DNA of 64,000 nucleotides, from the NCBI GenBank assembly GCA_964444685.1, contig CAYUIG010000015.1, forward strand, positions 1 to 64,000. The letters run 5' to 3'. The translations under genes and the position numbers were made by a program. The notes beneath the pieces were generated by a model. The model worked only from the letters and a program-made list of their open reading frames with translations, was not told the DNA's origin and did not search any database. Shown here in pieces: positions 42,199 through 50,146 of the stretch. The first letter of the stretch is position 1, and the number at the start of each line of letters is the position of its first letter. Source of the stretch: CAYUIG01 sp964444685 (GTDB taxonomy: Bacteria > Gemmatimonadota > Gemmatimonadetes > Longimicrobiales > RSA9).

Positions 42199-44328
42199 GT
42201 GCGCCGGCGGCTGGCCATCGTGGCGGCGGTGCTCTGCTGTGCGGGGCCCGCAGCCGCGCAGGACGATGCGCGCGGCGAACCGGAGGTCGAAGACATCCGC
42301 TTCGAGGGCGCGCACGCGCTCGATCGTTCCGTGCTGTACGACGCGATCGAGACGCGCGCATCCGGCTGTCGCTCTCCGCTTTTCGTCCTCGCGTGCATCA
42401 TCGGTGACTTCGACTGGGCGGAAGCGCGCAGGCTGCTCACCGACACGGCGGCGGTATATGTCGATGCGCAGCGGCTCGAGACGGTCTACCACCTCTGGGG
42501 CTACCCCGACGCGCGCGTGGTGAGCGTGATCGAGCCGCAGCCCGACGGCGATGTCATCGTGCGCTTCGTGGTCTCGGAAGGGGAGCCGCTGCGGGTCGCT
42601 TCGCTCGACATCCGCGGCGTCGAGCTGGACGGGCCGCTGCCGCTCGAGGTCGGAGATCCGTACGCCATGCCGAGACTCGAGGCGCTGATCGAAATCATCG
42701 AGATGCGGTTCGCCGAGCAGGGGCACCCCTACGCCGTCGTGGAAGTCAGCGGCGACGTCGACCCGTCCACCCGCCGCGCGAACGTCGTGCTCGAGGCGGT
42801 GCCGGGTCCCGCGGTGGTGTTCGGTTCGGTGACCGTGGCAGCGGAGTCGCCGATCTCGGAGGGCGTCGTGCACGAGCGGCTCGCGATCCGTCCGGGCGAA
42901 CCGTTCCGCACGTCATCGATCCAGCGGACCGAACGCAGCCTGTACGAGCTGCCGATCGTCGAGCGCGTGGCCACGGAGCTCACGGGACTGGCCACGGGCG
43001 AAGCGGTGATCGATGTGCACGTCAACGTGTCCGCGCGCAGGCCGGCAGGTGTGGAGGTCGAGGGCACGGTCTCATCGACCGACTGCCTCGAGATGGCCGC
43101 GTTCTGGCGCCATCGGTACGTCGGCGGACCACGCGTTCTGTCGATCGGTGGCGGCGTCGGCAACCTGCTCGCGGAGCAGGCGTCGGGCTCGTTCCCGTGC
43201 ACGTCGACCGGCACGGGCGCGTTCGCCGAGCCGAACCACCGCGTCGAAGCGGAGCTGCGCGAGTACGGCTTCGCGGGTGACGAGCGCACGACGCTCGTGC
43301 TGCGCGGCTTCTGGCGGCGCGAGTCGTCGCCGAATGCGTACGTCTCGCGCGGCAAGGGCGGCGCGGTCGAGCTATCCCGCGAGCTGGGACGCGGCTGGTG
43401 GGTCGTGGCGGGTTGGCGCGCGGAGCACCAGGAGCTGGCAGCGGCAAACGCGTACTTCTGCGGGAACTACGGCGTGTGCGCGGACTCCGCGATCGATGCG
43501 TTGAGCGGCGCGCAATGGCTTGCGCCCGCGGAGCTGATCGTCGCGTGGCAGTCGACGGAACTGCCGGGTGGTCTGCGGCGGCCCGACACGGGCCCCGGCA
43601 CGGAGTGGCGCACCGACGTCGTGCCCGACTGGCGCTGGTCCGCGCGCGCAGGTGTCGAAGCGGCGGCCGGCGTGACCGGGTCGGCGTTCTCGTTTACGCG
43701 CGCGATCGGCGAGGCGAGCGTGACGCGCGTGCTGGGCCGAAGCCTCGAGGTGGCCGCGCGTTTTCGCGGTGCCGCGCTCGGCGGCGACGCGATCCTGCCG
43801 CCGCAGATGCGGCTCTTCAGTGGCGGCGTGTCGACGGTGCGTGGCGTCGAGGAGAACCTGCTCGGCCCGAAGGTGCTGATCGCGCGCGAGGGTGCAGCCG
43901 TGGACACGGCATTCGTCGATCCGGCGGACGTGTCCGTCCGGGCGACCGGCGGCGACCGCCTCGTCGAGGCGAACGTCGAAGCGCGCTTGTGGGTGAGCGA
44001 TGTCCTCCAGCTCGCGGGCTTCATCGACTATGGCCGCATCTGGCGTGTGGACGAAGGCGCGCTCCCGTTCGATGGCCTCGATGCCGCTTCGCGCGTAACG
44101 CCGGGTGTCGGGTTCCGTCTTGTCACCGACCTCGGCCCGATCCGCGTCGATGTCGGCTACGATCCGGGCGGCTTCGAGCGCCTCCCGCTGCTGCTCGTCG
44201 ATGACGAGGGCTCCATCCGCAGTGCCGGGCTCGCCCGCTTCTCGCCGTACGAGTACGACGATCCAAGCGCGTTCCGCGCGTTCGTGCGCCGGCTGCAGCT
44301 GCACGTAGCGATCGGGCAGGCGTTCTGA
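42199..44328 (+). CDS. BamA/TamA-like (POTRA + Omp85) outer-membrane protein
   Basis: 709 residues from GTG 42199. A signal peptide (LAIVAAVLCCAGPAAAQ) is followed by at least three POTRA-type repeats (VEDIRFEGAHALDRSVLYDAI, EPLRVASLDIRGVELDG, GSVTVAAESPISEGVVHERL). The C-terminal half is a beta-barrel: RLFSGGVSTVRGVEENLLGPK is the family's conserved LP/RGF-like motif region, and it ends with a barrel-like aromatic strand (VAIGQAF). BamA and TamA insert outer-membrane proteins. Its stop overlaps the TamB-like start, as in tamAB operons, so TamA is favoured over BamA. Confidence 0.83.
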   Translation: MRRRLAIVAAVLCCAGPAAAQDDARGEPEVEDIRFEGAHALDRSVLYDAIETRASGCRSPLFVLACIIGDFDWAEARRLLTDTAAVYVDAQRLETVYHLWGYPDARVVSVIEPQPDGDVIVRFVVSEGEPLRVASLDIRGVELDGPLPLEVGDPYAMPRLEALIEIIEMRFAEQGHPYAVVEVSGDVDPSTRRANVVLEAVPGPAVVFGSVTVAAESPISEGVVHERLAIRPGEPFRTSSIQRTERSLYELPIVERVATELTGLATGEAVIDVHVNVSARRPAGVEVEGTVSSTDCLEMAAFWRHRYVGGPRVLSIGGGVGNLLAEQASGSFPCTSTGTGAFAEPNHRVEAELREYGFAGDERTTLVLRGFWRRESSPNAYVSRGKGGAVELSRELGRGWWVVAGWRAEHQELAAANAYFCGNYGVCADSAIDALSGAQWLAPAELIVAWQSTELPGGLRRPDTGPGTEWRTDVVPDWRWSARAGVEAAAGVTGSAFSFTRAIGEASVTRVLGRSLEVAARFRGAALGGDAILPPQMRLFSGGVSTVRGVEENLLGPKVLIAREGAAVDTAFVDPADVSVRATGGDRLVEANVEARLWVSDVLQLAGFIDYGRIWRVDEGALPFDGLDAASRVTPGVGFRLVTDLGPIRVDVGYDPGGFERLPLLLVDDEGSIRSAGLARFSPYEYDDPSAFRAFVRRLQLHVAIGQAF

Positions 44329-47327
44329 TGGCGACGCGTGCGTCCTCCGGTCTCGTAGCGATGATCGCGTTGCTGGCCGGTGTCATGCTTCTGCGTGCGC
44401 AGGATGATGCGCGGCCGCGCATCCCGATCCTGCGCGAGCTGTCGCCGCTTGCTGCCGACGCGTGGGAGCGCGTGGATGGTCCGCTCACGTTGCGACTGCG
44501 TGACGTCGCGTTCACGACGTCTCTGGGTGCGCGCGTCCGTGTACCTCTGGCGGAAGTGATCGCGCCCGCGCCGCTCGACGGGGATGTCGTGCACGTCGAG
44601 TCCGTGCGCGTGGTCGGGCTCCGCTTCCACGCACCACCGGACAGCATCGATACGCCGTTCGACCCGTTCGTCGACATTCCAGGTCCGCGTGTGACGATCG
44701 ACCGCTTTGCGCTCGAGGACGCGGTGCTCGAGACCGCTGCGCACCCGATCCAGTACGAGGGCGAGTGGCTCTGGCGCGCCCAGGACGTGGACCTCGTACT
44801 CTCGCAGATCCGTTTCGGCGGCGGCGGTCCGCTCGGCTCCCGCATCGCGCGTTTCGACTTCGTCGGGGAGTTCAAGGGGCGGCCGCTGCAGGTCGTTGCG
44901 TTGAACGGCGGGCTGGCGCGGTCGTCGTCGGTGCTGGAGAGCGACCTGTTCGTGTCTCTGGGAACATCGCGGCTGGATGTCTCGCTGTCGATGCGACGGG
45001 ACGGCGCGTATGCGGTGCAGCTCGCTGCGGACACACTGCTCTATCCGGAAGTGCGCGCGCTCGTGCGTGCGGCACCGCAGAGCGGGAGTGGGGCGGGTGT
45101 GCTCAGACTGTCGGGGGATGCGGAATCCGGGCGCGTGCAGATTCCGGCGTGGCGCTCCTGGTTCGGTGCTTCCGAGGTGGTCATGCGGGGCGGTGTCGTG
45201 ACGGGTCCTGCGTTGGCGGCGGAGTCGCTGGTGCTGGAAACGTCGGGGCTCGCGTCCGCCGATCTCGAGGAGGCGTTCGGCGCTTCGATCCCGGGCGGCG
45301 GCACATGGCGCGGCGCCCTGCGCGCGCACGGGGTCCTGTCCGAACGCGTTGCGGTGAACGCCGCGTTCGACCGGCTGGACGAGCCGCGCCGTTTCGGGGT
45401 GCGACTGGGTGTCTCGGGCGCCGCGGATTCGTTTCACGTTGCGGGTACGTTCGACACGGGCACGCCCGGCGTCGGCACGAACGGATCCGCAACGTCCGCG
45501 CTGAGCGGATCGGTTGCCGGTGACGTGGACCTGGAGTCGGAAACGGTCCGGGGTTCGTTTGCGACGGGACGGCTCGTGCTGTGGGACACGGCGTGGGTGG
45601 CAGCGGCCGATACGATCGCTGCGGAGATCGATGGAACGTTCGACGCCGTCGATGTGAACGTCACCGCGCGCCTCGCGGACGGCGGCGCCGTTTCCGTCAG
45701 CGGTCGCGCGCAGATCTCGGGCACGCGCGCCATCGATGCGGTCGCCGAGCTGACGAACATCCGCCTGGGTGACAGTACCTTTGCATGGGCGAACGGAAGT
45801 GTCGCGATCGCCGGGCCGTTCGATCGCGCGGTGGCGCGCCCGCTCATCGTGATTCAGGACTCGACAAGCACGGCCGGGTACGCGCGTGTCGATGGATCCG
45901 CTGTGCTCGCGAGCGACGGCGCACTGGATCTGCGCGTGCACGCGGACTCCCTCCCTCTCGACAGGATCCCGCTGCGCGACGCTGTGCGCGACGTGCGTGG
46001 GCTGGCTACCGGTGTCATCGCGGTGGGTGGCACGATCTCGGAGCCGGAGCCGTCCGGATCGCTCGTCGTGCGCGATGGCGCGTTCACCATCGTGCGCAGC
46101 GGTACGCCGGTCGACTCCCTGACGGGCAAGTTCAGCCTGTCCTCCGATGCGGCACGGGTTGCGCTCGACGGCCGGGCCGGGCCGGGATCGCTGGCGCTCA
46201 GGGGCTCACTCGCGTTCGACGACCCACGCACAGTGACGCTCGATCTGCGTGCCGACAGCGCACTGCTCGTTTCGACCGACAGTGCAGTCGTCGTCGGTTC
46301 GGCGACGATCTCGGCCGCGGGCCCGCTCGAGAAGCCCGTGGTCGACGGCACCATCGCGCTGCTCGATGGCTGGATCCACGAGGACAACTTCAAACGGCAG
46401 GCGCCGCAGGACACCGCGGAAACGCGCACGATCGAGGAGTCGGATGAACCGCCGCCGTTCGCCGGCGGCGTGACGGTCGAGATCATGCCGGGCATCCGCA
46501 TCATCGACGAGGACTCGGAGATGCGCGGCCGCGGCACGATCGCGGTGACGGCGGACAGCGCGGGCGTGCACGCGGACGGCGTGTACCGCATCCACGAAGG
46601 CTTCTACGCGAACTTCGGCGAGCGATTCCGGGTGGTGGGCGGCGCGTTCGTGTTCTCCGGAACCGGCGTCGAACCGCGTGTGACGTTGCGCGCGGAGCAC
46701 GATGACGACGAGCCGCTCGTGTCCGGCATCGAGCCGAAGCTGCACGCGTTCGAGTGGCAGCCGCCGCTCGAGTTCTTCGCGATCGGCACGCCGAGCGTCG
46801 TGTCCGAAACGCTGCGGCGCGCGGCGCTCCTGCCCGAGTCGCAGACGGAGCTCGCGTCGTATCTGCTCACGCAATCACCGACGCAGCCGATCACCGGCTG
46901 GCGTGCGTCGCCCTTCTGGCCCGCGAACGACGGCGGCGGTGTGGCCGGCGCACGCGCGTCCGCGCAGAGTCTGCCGCTGCTCTGGGCGTACATCGCGGAC
47001 GAGGGCTACGACTATCTGCCGCTGAGTGTCGGCTACCTGCGCGCCGGCACTGTGGAGATCGGCAGCGAGTATCCCGCGCCGATCGTGGTCGGCCCGCTGC
47101 TGCGCGCCGCGGGTCGCGCAGGCCGCTGGCAGGCGGTGCTCAGCCAGCCGCTGGCCGGCTGGCCCGCACCCGGTGTGCGCCTCCGCTATGACACCGCCGA
47201 GGGCCTCGAGCTGTTCGTGTTCAACGAGCCCCGCTACCGCCCGTCCCGCTTCGTCGCCGGCGGCCTGCGCCCGTGGGAGCTGAGGCGGCGGTCCGGCATC
47301 GGGTTCCGCTGGTCGCGCGAGTTTTGA
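44328..47327 (+). CDS. TamB-like translocation and assembly module protein
   Basis: 999 residues from ATG 44328, overlapping the previous stop. An N-terminal membrane anchor (SGLVAMIALLAGVMLL) leads into a long repeated beta structure. Strands such as SLALRGSLAFDDPRTVTLDLRADS and GTISEPEPSGSLVVRDGAFTIV look like the taco-shaped AsmA/TamB repeat. The C-terminal region (HAFEWQPPLEFFAIGTPSVVSETLRRAALL, LTQSPTQPITGWR) is the DUF490 domain that contacts TamA. TamB-type proteins bridge the periplasm and carry lipids or help insert proteins. Confidence 0.83.
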   Translation: MATRASSGLVAMIALLAGVMLLRAQDDARPRIPILRELSPLAADAWERVDGPLTLRLRDVAFTTSLGARVRVPLAEVIAPAPLDGDVVHVESVRVVGLRFHAPPDSIDTPFDPFVDIPGPRVTIDRFALEDAVLETAAHPIQYEGEWLWRAQDVDLVLSQIRFGGGGPLGSRIARFDFVGEFKGRPLQVVALNGGLARSSSVLESDLFVSLGTSRLDVSLSMRRDGAYAVQLAADTLLYPEVRALVRAAPQSGSGAGVLRLSGDAESGRVQIPAWRSWFGASEVVMRGGVVTGPALAAESLVLETSGLASADLEEAFGASIPGGGTWRGALRAHGVLSERVAVNAAFDRLDEPRRFGVRLGVSGAADSFHVAGTFDTGTPGVGTNGSATSALSGSVAGDVDLESETVRGSFATGRLVLWDTAWVAAADTIAAEIDGTFDAVDVNVTARLADGGAVSVSGRAQISGTRAIDAVAELTNIRLGDSTFAWANGSVAIAGPFDRAVARPLIVIQDSTSTAGYARVDGSAVLASDGALDLRVHADSLPLDRIPLRDAVRDVRGLATGVIAVGGTISEPEPSGSLVVRDGAFTIVRSGTPVDSLTGKFSLSSDAARVALDGRAGPGSLALRGSLAFDDPRTVTLDLRADSALLVSTDSAVVVGSATISAAGPLEKPVVDGTIALLDGWIHEDNFKRQAPQDTAETRTIEESDEPPPFAGGVTVEIMPGIRIIDEDSEMRGRGTIAVTADSAGVHADGVYRIHEGFYANFGERFRVVGGAFVFSGTGVEPRVTLRAEHDDDEPLVSGIEPKLHAFEWQPPLEFFAIGTPSVVSETLRRAALLPESQTELASYLLTQSPTQPITGWRASPFWPANDGGGVAGARASAQSLPLLWAYIADEGYDYLPLSVGYLRAGTVEIGSEYPAPIVVGPLLRAAGRAGRWQAVLSQPLAGWPAPGVRLRYDTAEGLELFVFNEPRYRPSRFVAGGLRPWELRRRSGIGFRWSREF

Positions 47328-47351
47328 GGGCCGCCCCCGCCCGTGAAGCGC

Positions 47352-47525
47352 GGGCGACGTGGGGACGGGCGACGTGGGGACGGGCGACGTGGGGACGGGC
47401 GACTCACGGCGGGCGACGGGGCGACGTGGGGACGGGCGACTCACGGCGGGCGACTCATGGCGGGCGACTCACTACGGGCGACTCACGGCGGGTTCTTTAC
47501 GGCGGGCTTCACGGCGGGGACGGCC
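47352..47525. repeat. 14/15-bp tandem array, left arm of an inverted repeat island
   Basis: Three GGGCGACGTGGGGAC units (47352-47396) followed by GGGCGACTCACGGC-type 14-bp units, including some shorter variants, to about 47525 (CTTCACGGCGGGGACGG). The 14-bp unit is the reverse complement of the right-arm unit at 47949-48004. The outer ends of both arms match in order across about 60 bp. Confidence 0.8.
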
Positions 47526-47534
47526 GGGGGGCAT

Positions 47535-47650
47535 GAACACAATCGCCCGTTCGAGCGACTTCGGGTGGTCCGCGGTCGGTATTGTTCGCGTGTCGAACAC
47601 AATCGTCCATCGTTTGCAGAGTCCGCGGAGACGGCGGGCGTTTGTGTTCG
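47535..47650. repeat. Central hairpin set of the repeat island
   Basis: GAACACAATCG occurs at 47535 and again at 47595, exactly 60 bp apart. ATTGTTCG-cgtgt-CGAACACAAT (47581-47603) is a hairpin, and CGAACACAATCG (47594) pairs with CGTTTGTGTTCG (47639) at 11 of 12 positions. The remaining 47651-47758 has no recognisable gene, only moderate GC sequence. Confidence 0.6.
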
Positions 47651-47758
47651 CTGGACGAACAGAAGTGACCGCGCCCGCTGCAAACCACCTCCGGTGGGCG
47701 ATTCGTTCGCTAAGCCCGATGACACGGGCTCGCCCTCGAGCGGCAGCATGCCGATCAA

Positions 47759-47953
47759 GACCCGCAGCAAGGACCCGCAGCACGGACCCGCAGTAAGGAC
47801 CCGCAGTAGGGACCCGCAGTAAGGATCCGCAGTGAGGACGCGCAGTGAGGATCCGCAGTAAGGACCCGCAGTAGGGACCCGCAGTGTGGACCCGCAGTGA
47901 GGACGCGCAGTGAGGACCCGCAGTGAAGACCCGCCGTAAAGACCCGCTGTGAG
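47759..47953. repeat. Fifteen 13-bp tandem units, GACCCGCAGTAAG type
   Basis: Starting at 47759, units of exactly 13 bp repeat 15 times to 47953, with small changes (GACCCGCAGTAAG, GATCCGCAGTGAG, GACGCGCAGTGAG and others). Because 13 is not a multiple of 3, any reading frame through it repeats every 39 bp and stays open by chance; I see no ribosome-binding site leading into it. Confidence 0.85.
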
Positions 47954-48004
47954 TCGCCCGCCGTCAGTCGCCCGCCGTGAGTCGCCCGCCACAAGTCGCC
48001 CGCC
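47949..48004. repeat. 14-bp tandem units, right arm of the inverted repeat island
   Basis: Four GTGAGTCGCCCGCC-type units (one GTC..., one ACA... variant). They are the reverse complement of the left-arm 14-bp units and follow directly on the 13-bp array. The right arm ends 10 bp before the stop of the next, convergent gene. Confidence 0.8.
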
Positions 48005-48013
48005 GCACCCAAA

Positions 48014-49051
48014 TCATCGCCCAAGAAACACGTACGCGTCGGCCATTCGGTGAAGCGGGACCGTGTCGAGCGTCAGCTGTACACCCGGCATGCCGGCCCA
48101 GCGGATGGGCTGACCGCCGACACGGAAAAGGGGGGACGTCCGCACCGCGGCATCGCGTCCCGCGAGTGCGCTCGCGGCGAGGTCGCGGATCCCGGTGCCC
48201 GTGTACGATGCAGCGGCGCCGCTGCGCAGTGTGCCACCCGGCGCATCCACCACAATGCTGAACACCTCACCGGGGGTGCGCGCGGCGAGGCGCGCGGCGA
48301 GCCAGCTCGTGCGCAGGCGCGTGGTGCCGCCGGCGTGAATGATGGCGCCGCCGTCGCGCAGTGCGGAGAAGCCGTCGACGAGGAAGAGGATGCGCGCGCG
48401 CGGCTGCCGCTCGAGGATGCGTTCATCGATGGTCTCGAGCATCAGCTCGTCGCGGTACGCGAAGTTGGTGGCCGCGCGTGCGGGAGAAGCGGGCGCCCCG
48501 CCCTCGGGTGCGAGTGCCACGATCCGGATGCGGCGGTCCGCGCCGAGCGAGTCGTTGAGGGCGCGGATGCGTCGATAGACGGCGAGGTGGGCATCGGCGT
48601 CCGCGCCGAGCGCGCCACTGGTGGAGAGCAGCGGCGCCACGTCCTCGGATGTGCTGGCCAGGTAACGGTCGATGGCAGGCTGTGCCGTGCGGTCGACGTA
48701 CAGAGCGACCGCATCGAGTCCGGGCCCGCGCGCCAGCCGCCCGATGGCTTCCATTGCGAGCCGCTCGGGTGCAGAAGTGCCCGCGATGTCGGCGATGAAC
48801 AGGTAGCGGTGCGCGCGGCCTGCCGCTTCGATGAGTGCGAGCGGCTCGGTGGCGCGCTCGCGCAGGTAGGCCGCCAGCGCTTCCTCCTCCTCACTCGCTC
48901 CACGCAGGTCCAGCAGCGCCGCCGCCATGAGGATGAGCGCGAGCGCCGCGACCGCGACCACGGCAGTCGTACTCGCGCGCGTGACCCGCGGCCGGGGGAC
49001 GTAGCGTCGCCGGGCCTTGTGCTGCCGGTATGTCCAGAGCGGATTCCACAT
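48014..49051 (-). CDS. Membrane-anchored protein of unknown function
   Basis: 345 residues from ATG 49051. A basic head (TYRQHKARRRYVPRPRVTRAS) is followed by one transmembrane segment (residues about 28-47, TTAVVAVAALALILMAAALL). The rest is a soluble domain with AHRYLFIADIAGTSAPERLAMEAIGRLARGPGLDAVALYV and RIVALAPEGGAP, then RARILFLVDGFSALRDGGAIIHAGG. A faint likeness to the erythromycin-esterase/ChaN group exists, without its active-site set. It may therefore be a periplasmic enzyme-like domain of unknown job. Confidence 0.6.
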   Translation of the reverse strand: MWNPLWTYRQHKARRRYVPRPRVTRASTTAVVAVAALALILMAAALLDLRGASEEEEALAAYLRERATEPLALIEAAGRAHRYLFIADIAGTSAPERLAMEAIGRLARGPGLDAVALYVDRTAQPAIDRYLASTSEDVAPLLSTSGALGADADAHLAVYRRIRALNDSLGADRRIRIVALAPEGGAPASPARAATNFAYRDELMLETIDERILERQPRARILFLVDGFSALRDGGAIIHAGGTTRLRTSWLAARLAARTPGEVFSIVVDAPGGTLRSGAAASYTGTGIRDLAASALAGRDAAVRTSPLFRVGGQPIRWAGMPGVQLTLDTVPLHRMADAYVFLGR

Positions 49052-49114
49052 GCTCGCTGCCTCGTTGCAACGCGTGGGCCTCTAGCATATGGGGTGCCGC
49101 TGCGAAAAACAGTA

Positions 49115-49228
49115 TTCACCGCAGAGTCGCAGAGGGCGCGGAGCCACCCAGCCCCATCCCATTGAGACTGATTTCACGGCGGGGACTGGGGTGGCGGGGC
49201 TTTGCGCCCTTAGTGCCTCTGTGGTGAA
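49115..49228. repeat. Inverted TTCACCGC-type intergenic element, copy 2
   Basis: Left arm TTCACCGCAGAGTCGCAGAGGGCGCGGAG (49115-49143); right arm CTTTGCGCCCTTAGTGCCTCTGTGGTGAA (49200-49228), its imperfect reverse complement (about 20 of 29 matches), separated by 56 bp. It ends 6 bp before the stop of the next permease gene. Related to the element at 29296-29438. Confidence 0.75.
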
Positions 49229-49234
49229 AAGATG

Positions 49235-50059
49235 TCAGCCTTTCATGCCCGTGAGCTGGATGCCGCGGATGAAGTATCGCTGGGCGAAGAGGAACAGCAC
49301 GAGGATGGGCAGGACGGCCACGACGGCGGCGGCCATCTGGTACGGCCAGTTCGAGTAGTAGAGGCCGGCGAAGCGGCTTATGCCGACCTCGATCGTGCGC
49401 ATGTCCATCGAACGGGTGACGATGAGCGGCCAGAGGAAGTTCTTCCACTGGTCGATGAACACGAAGAGCGCGACGGTGGCGAGGGCTGGGCGGGCGAGGG
49501 GGAGTGCGATGCGTGAGAAGACGGTCCACTCGCGTGCGCCATCGATGCGGGCGGCGTCCTCGAGCTCGCGCGGCAGGGAGAGGAAGTACTGCCGCATGAG
49601 GAAGATCCCCCAGACCTGCACGGCCTCGGTGATGATGAGGCCGCGGAAGGTGTCCACCCAGCCCAGTCCCGCGACCAGCAGGAAGCGCGGGATCAGCAGT
49701 ACGATCGCGGGCACCATCAGCGTCGACAGATAGAGCAGGAAGACACGGTCTCGGCCGGGGAAGTCGAGGCGTGCGAACGCGTAGCCCGCCGTGGCGGACG
49801 TGATGAGTGTGGCGGCCACGACGCATGCGCTCGTGATCGCGGACACGAAGAAGAAGCGCGCGAAGGGCAGCGCGGTCAGCGCCTCGGGGTAGTTCGCGAA
49901 GCGCGGGTCCGTCGGCAGGAGTGGGGGCGGGAAGGAAAACACCTCCAGCTCGTCCATGAGCGATGTGCTGATCATGTACAGAAACGGCGCGAGCATCGTG
50001 AGCGCGAGCACGATGGCGAACGCCGTCGCGAGGAAGCGGTAGAACGGCCGCTCGTTCAT
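49235..50059 (-). CDS. Sugar ABC transporter permease, MalG type
   Basis: 274 residues from ATG 50059. Six transmembrane segments and the EAA loop EDAARIDGAREWTVFSRIALPLARP, which docks on the ATPase. The C-terminal WKNFLWPLIVTRSMDMRTIEVGIS is standard for MalG. It works with the larger permease just upstream on this strand, the binding protein and the ATPase to import an oligosaccharide. The downstream end lies next to the repeat element at 49115. Confidence 0.9.
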   Translation of the reverse strand: MNERPFYRFLATAFAIVLALTMLAPFLYMISTSLMDELEVFSFPPPLLPTDPRFANYPEALTALPFARFFFVSAITSACVVAATLITSATAGYAFARLDFPGRDRVFLLYLSTLMVPAIVLLIPRFLLVAGLGWVDTFRGLIITEAVQVWGIFLMRQYFLSLPRELEDAARIDGAREWTVFSRIALPLARPALATVALFVFIDQWKNFLWPLIVTRSMDMRTIEVGISRFAGLYYSNWPYQMAAAVVAVLPILVLFLFAQRYFIRGIQLTGMKG

Positions 50060-50074
50060 CCGGCCCTCCGTCCG

Positions 50075-50146
50075 CGCGTAATGCGGTCCTCGGTCCACGG
50101 CATGATGCCGTCCTCCATCCGCGGCATCACGCCGTCCTCCGTCCCA
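50075..50146. repeat. Three 24-bp repeats with ATGCCG/CGGCAT hairpins between permease genes
   Basis: Units at 50075-50098, 50099-50122 and 50123-50146 (GGCATGATGCCGTCCTCCATCCGC type). The first part of one unit and the start of the next pair as ATGCCG...CGGCAT. The last unit includes the stop of the upstream permease gene (50127-50129). Such hairpins between cistrons can set mRNA decay or translation ratios. Confidence 0.65.

Noticed and set aside
47340..48020. Long open reading frames on both strands across the repeat island
   Set aside because: The frames are open only because short repeats lack stops; the 13-bp unit makes them repeat in all frames, and no start with a ribosome-binding site leads into them.
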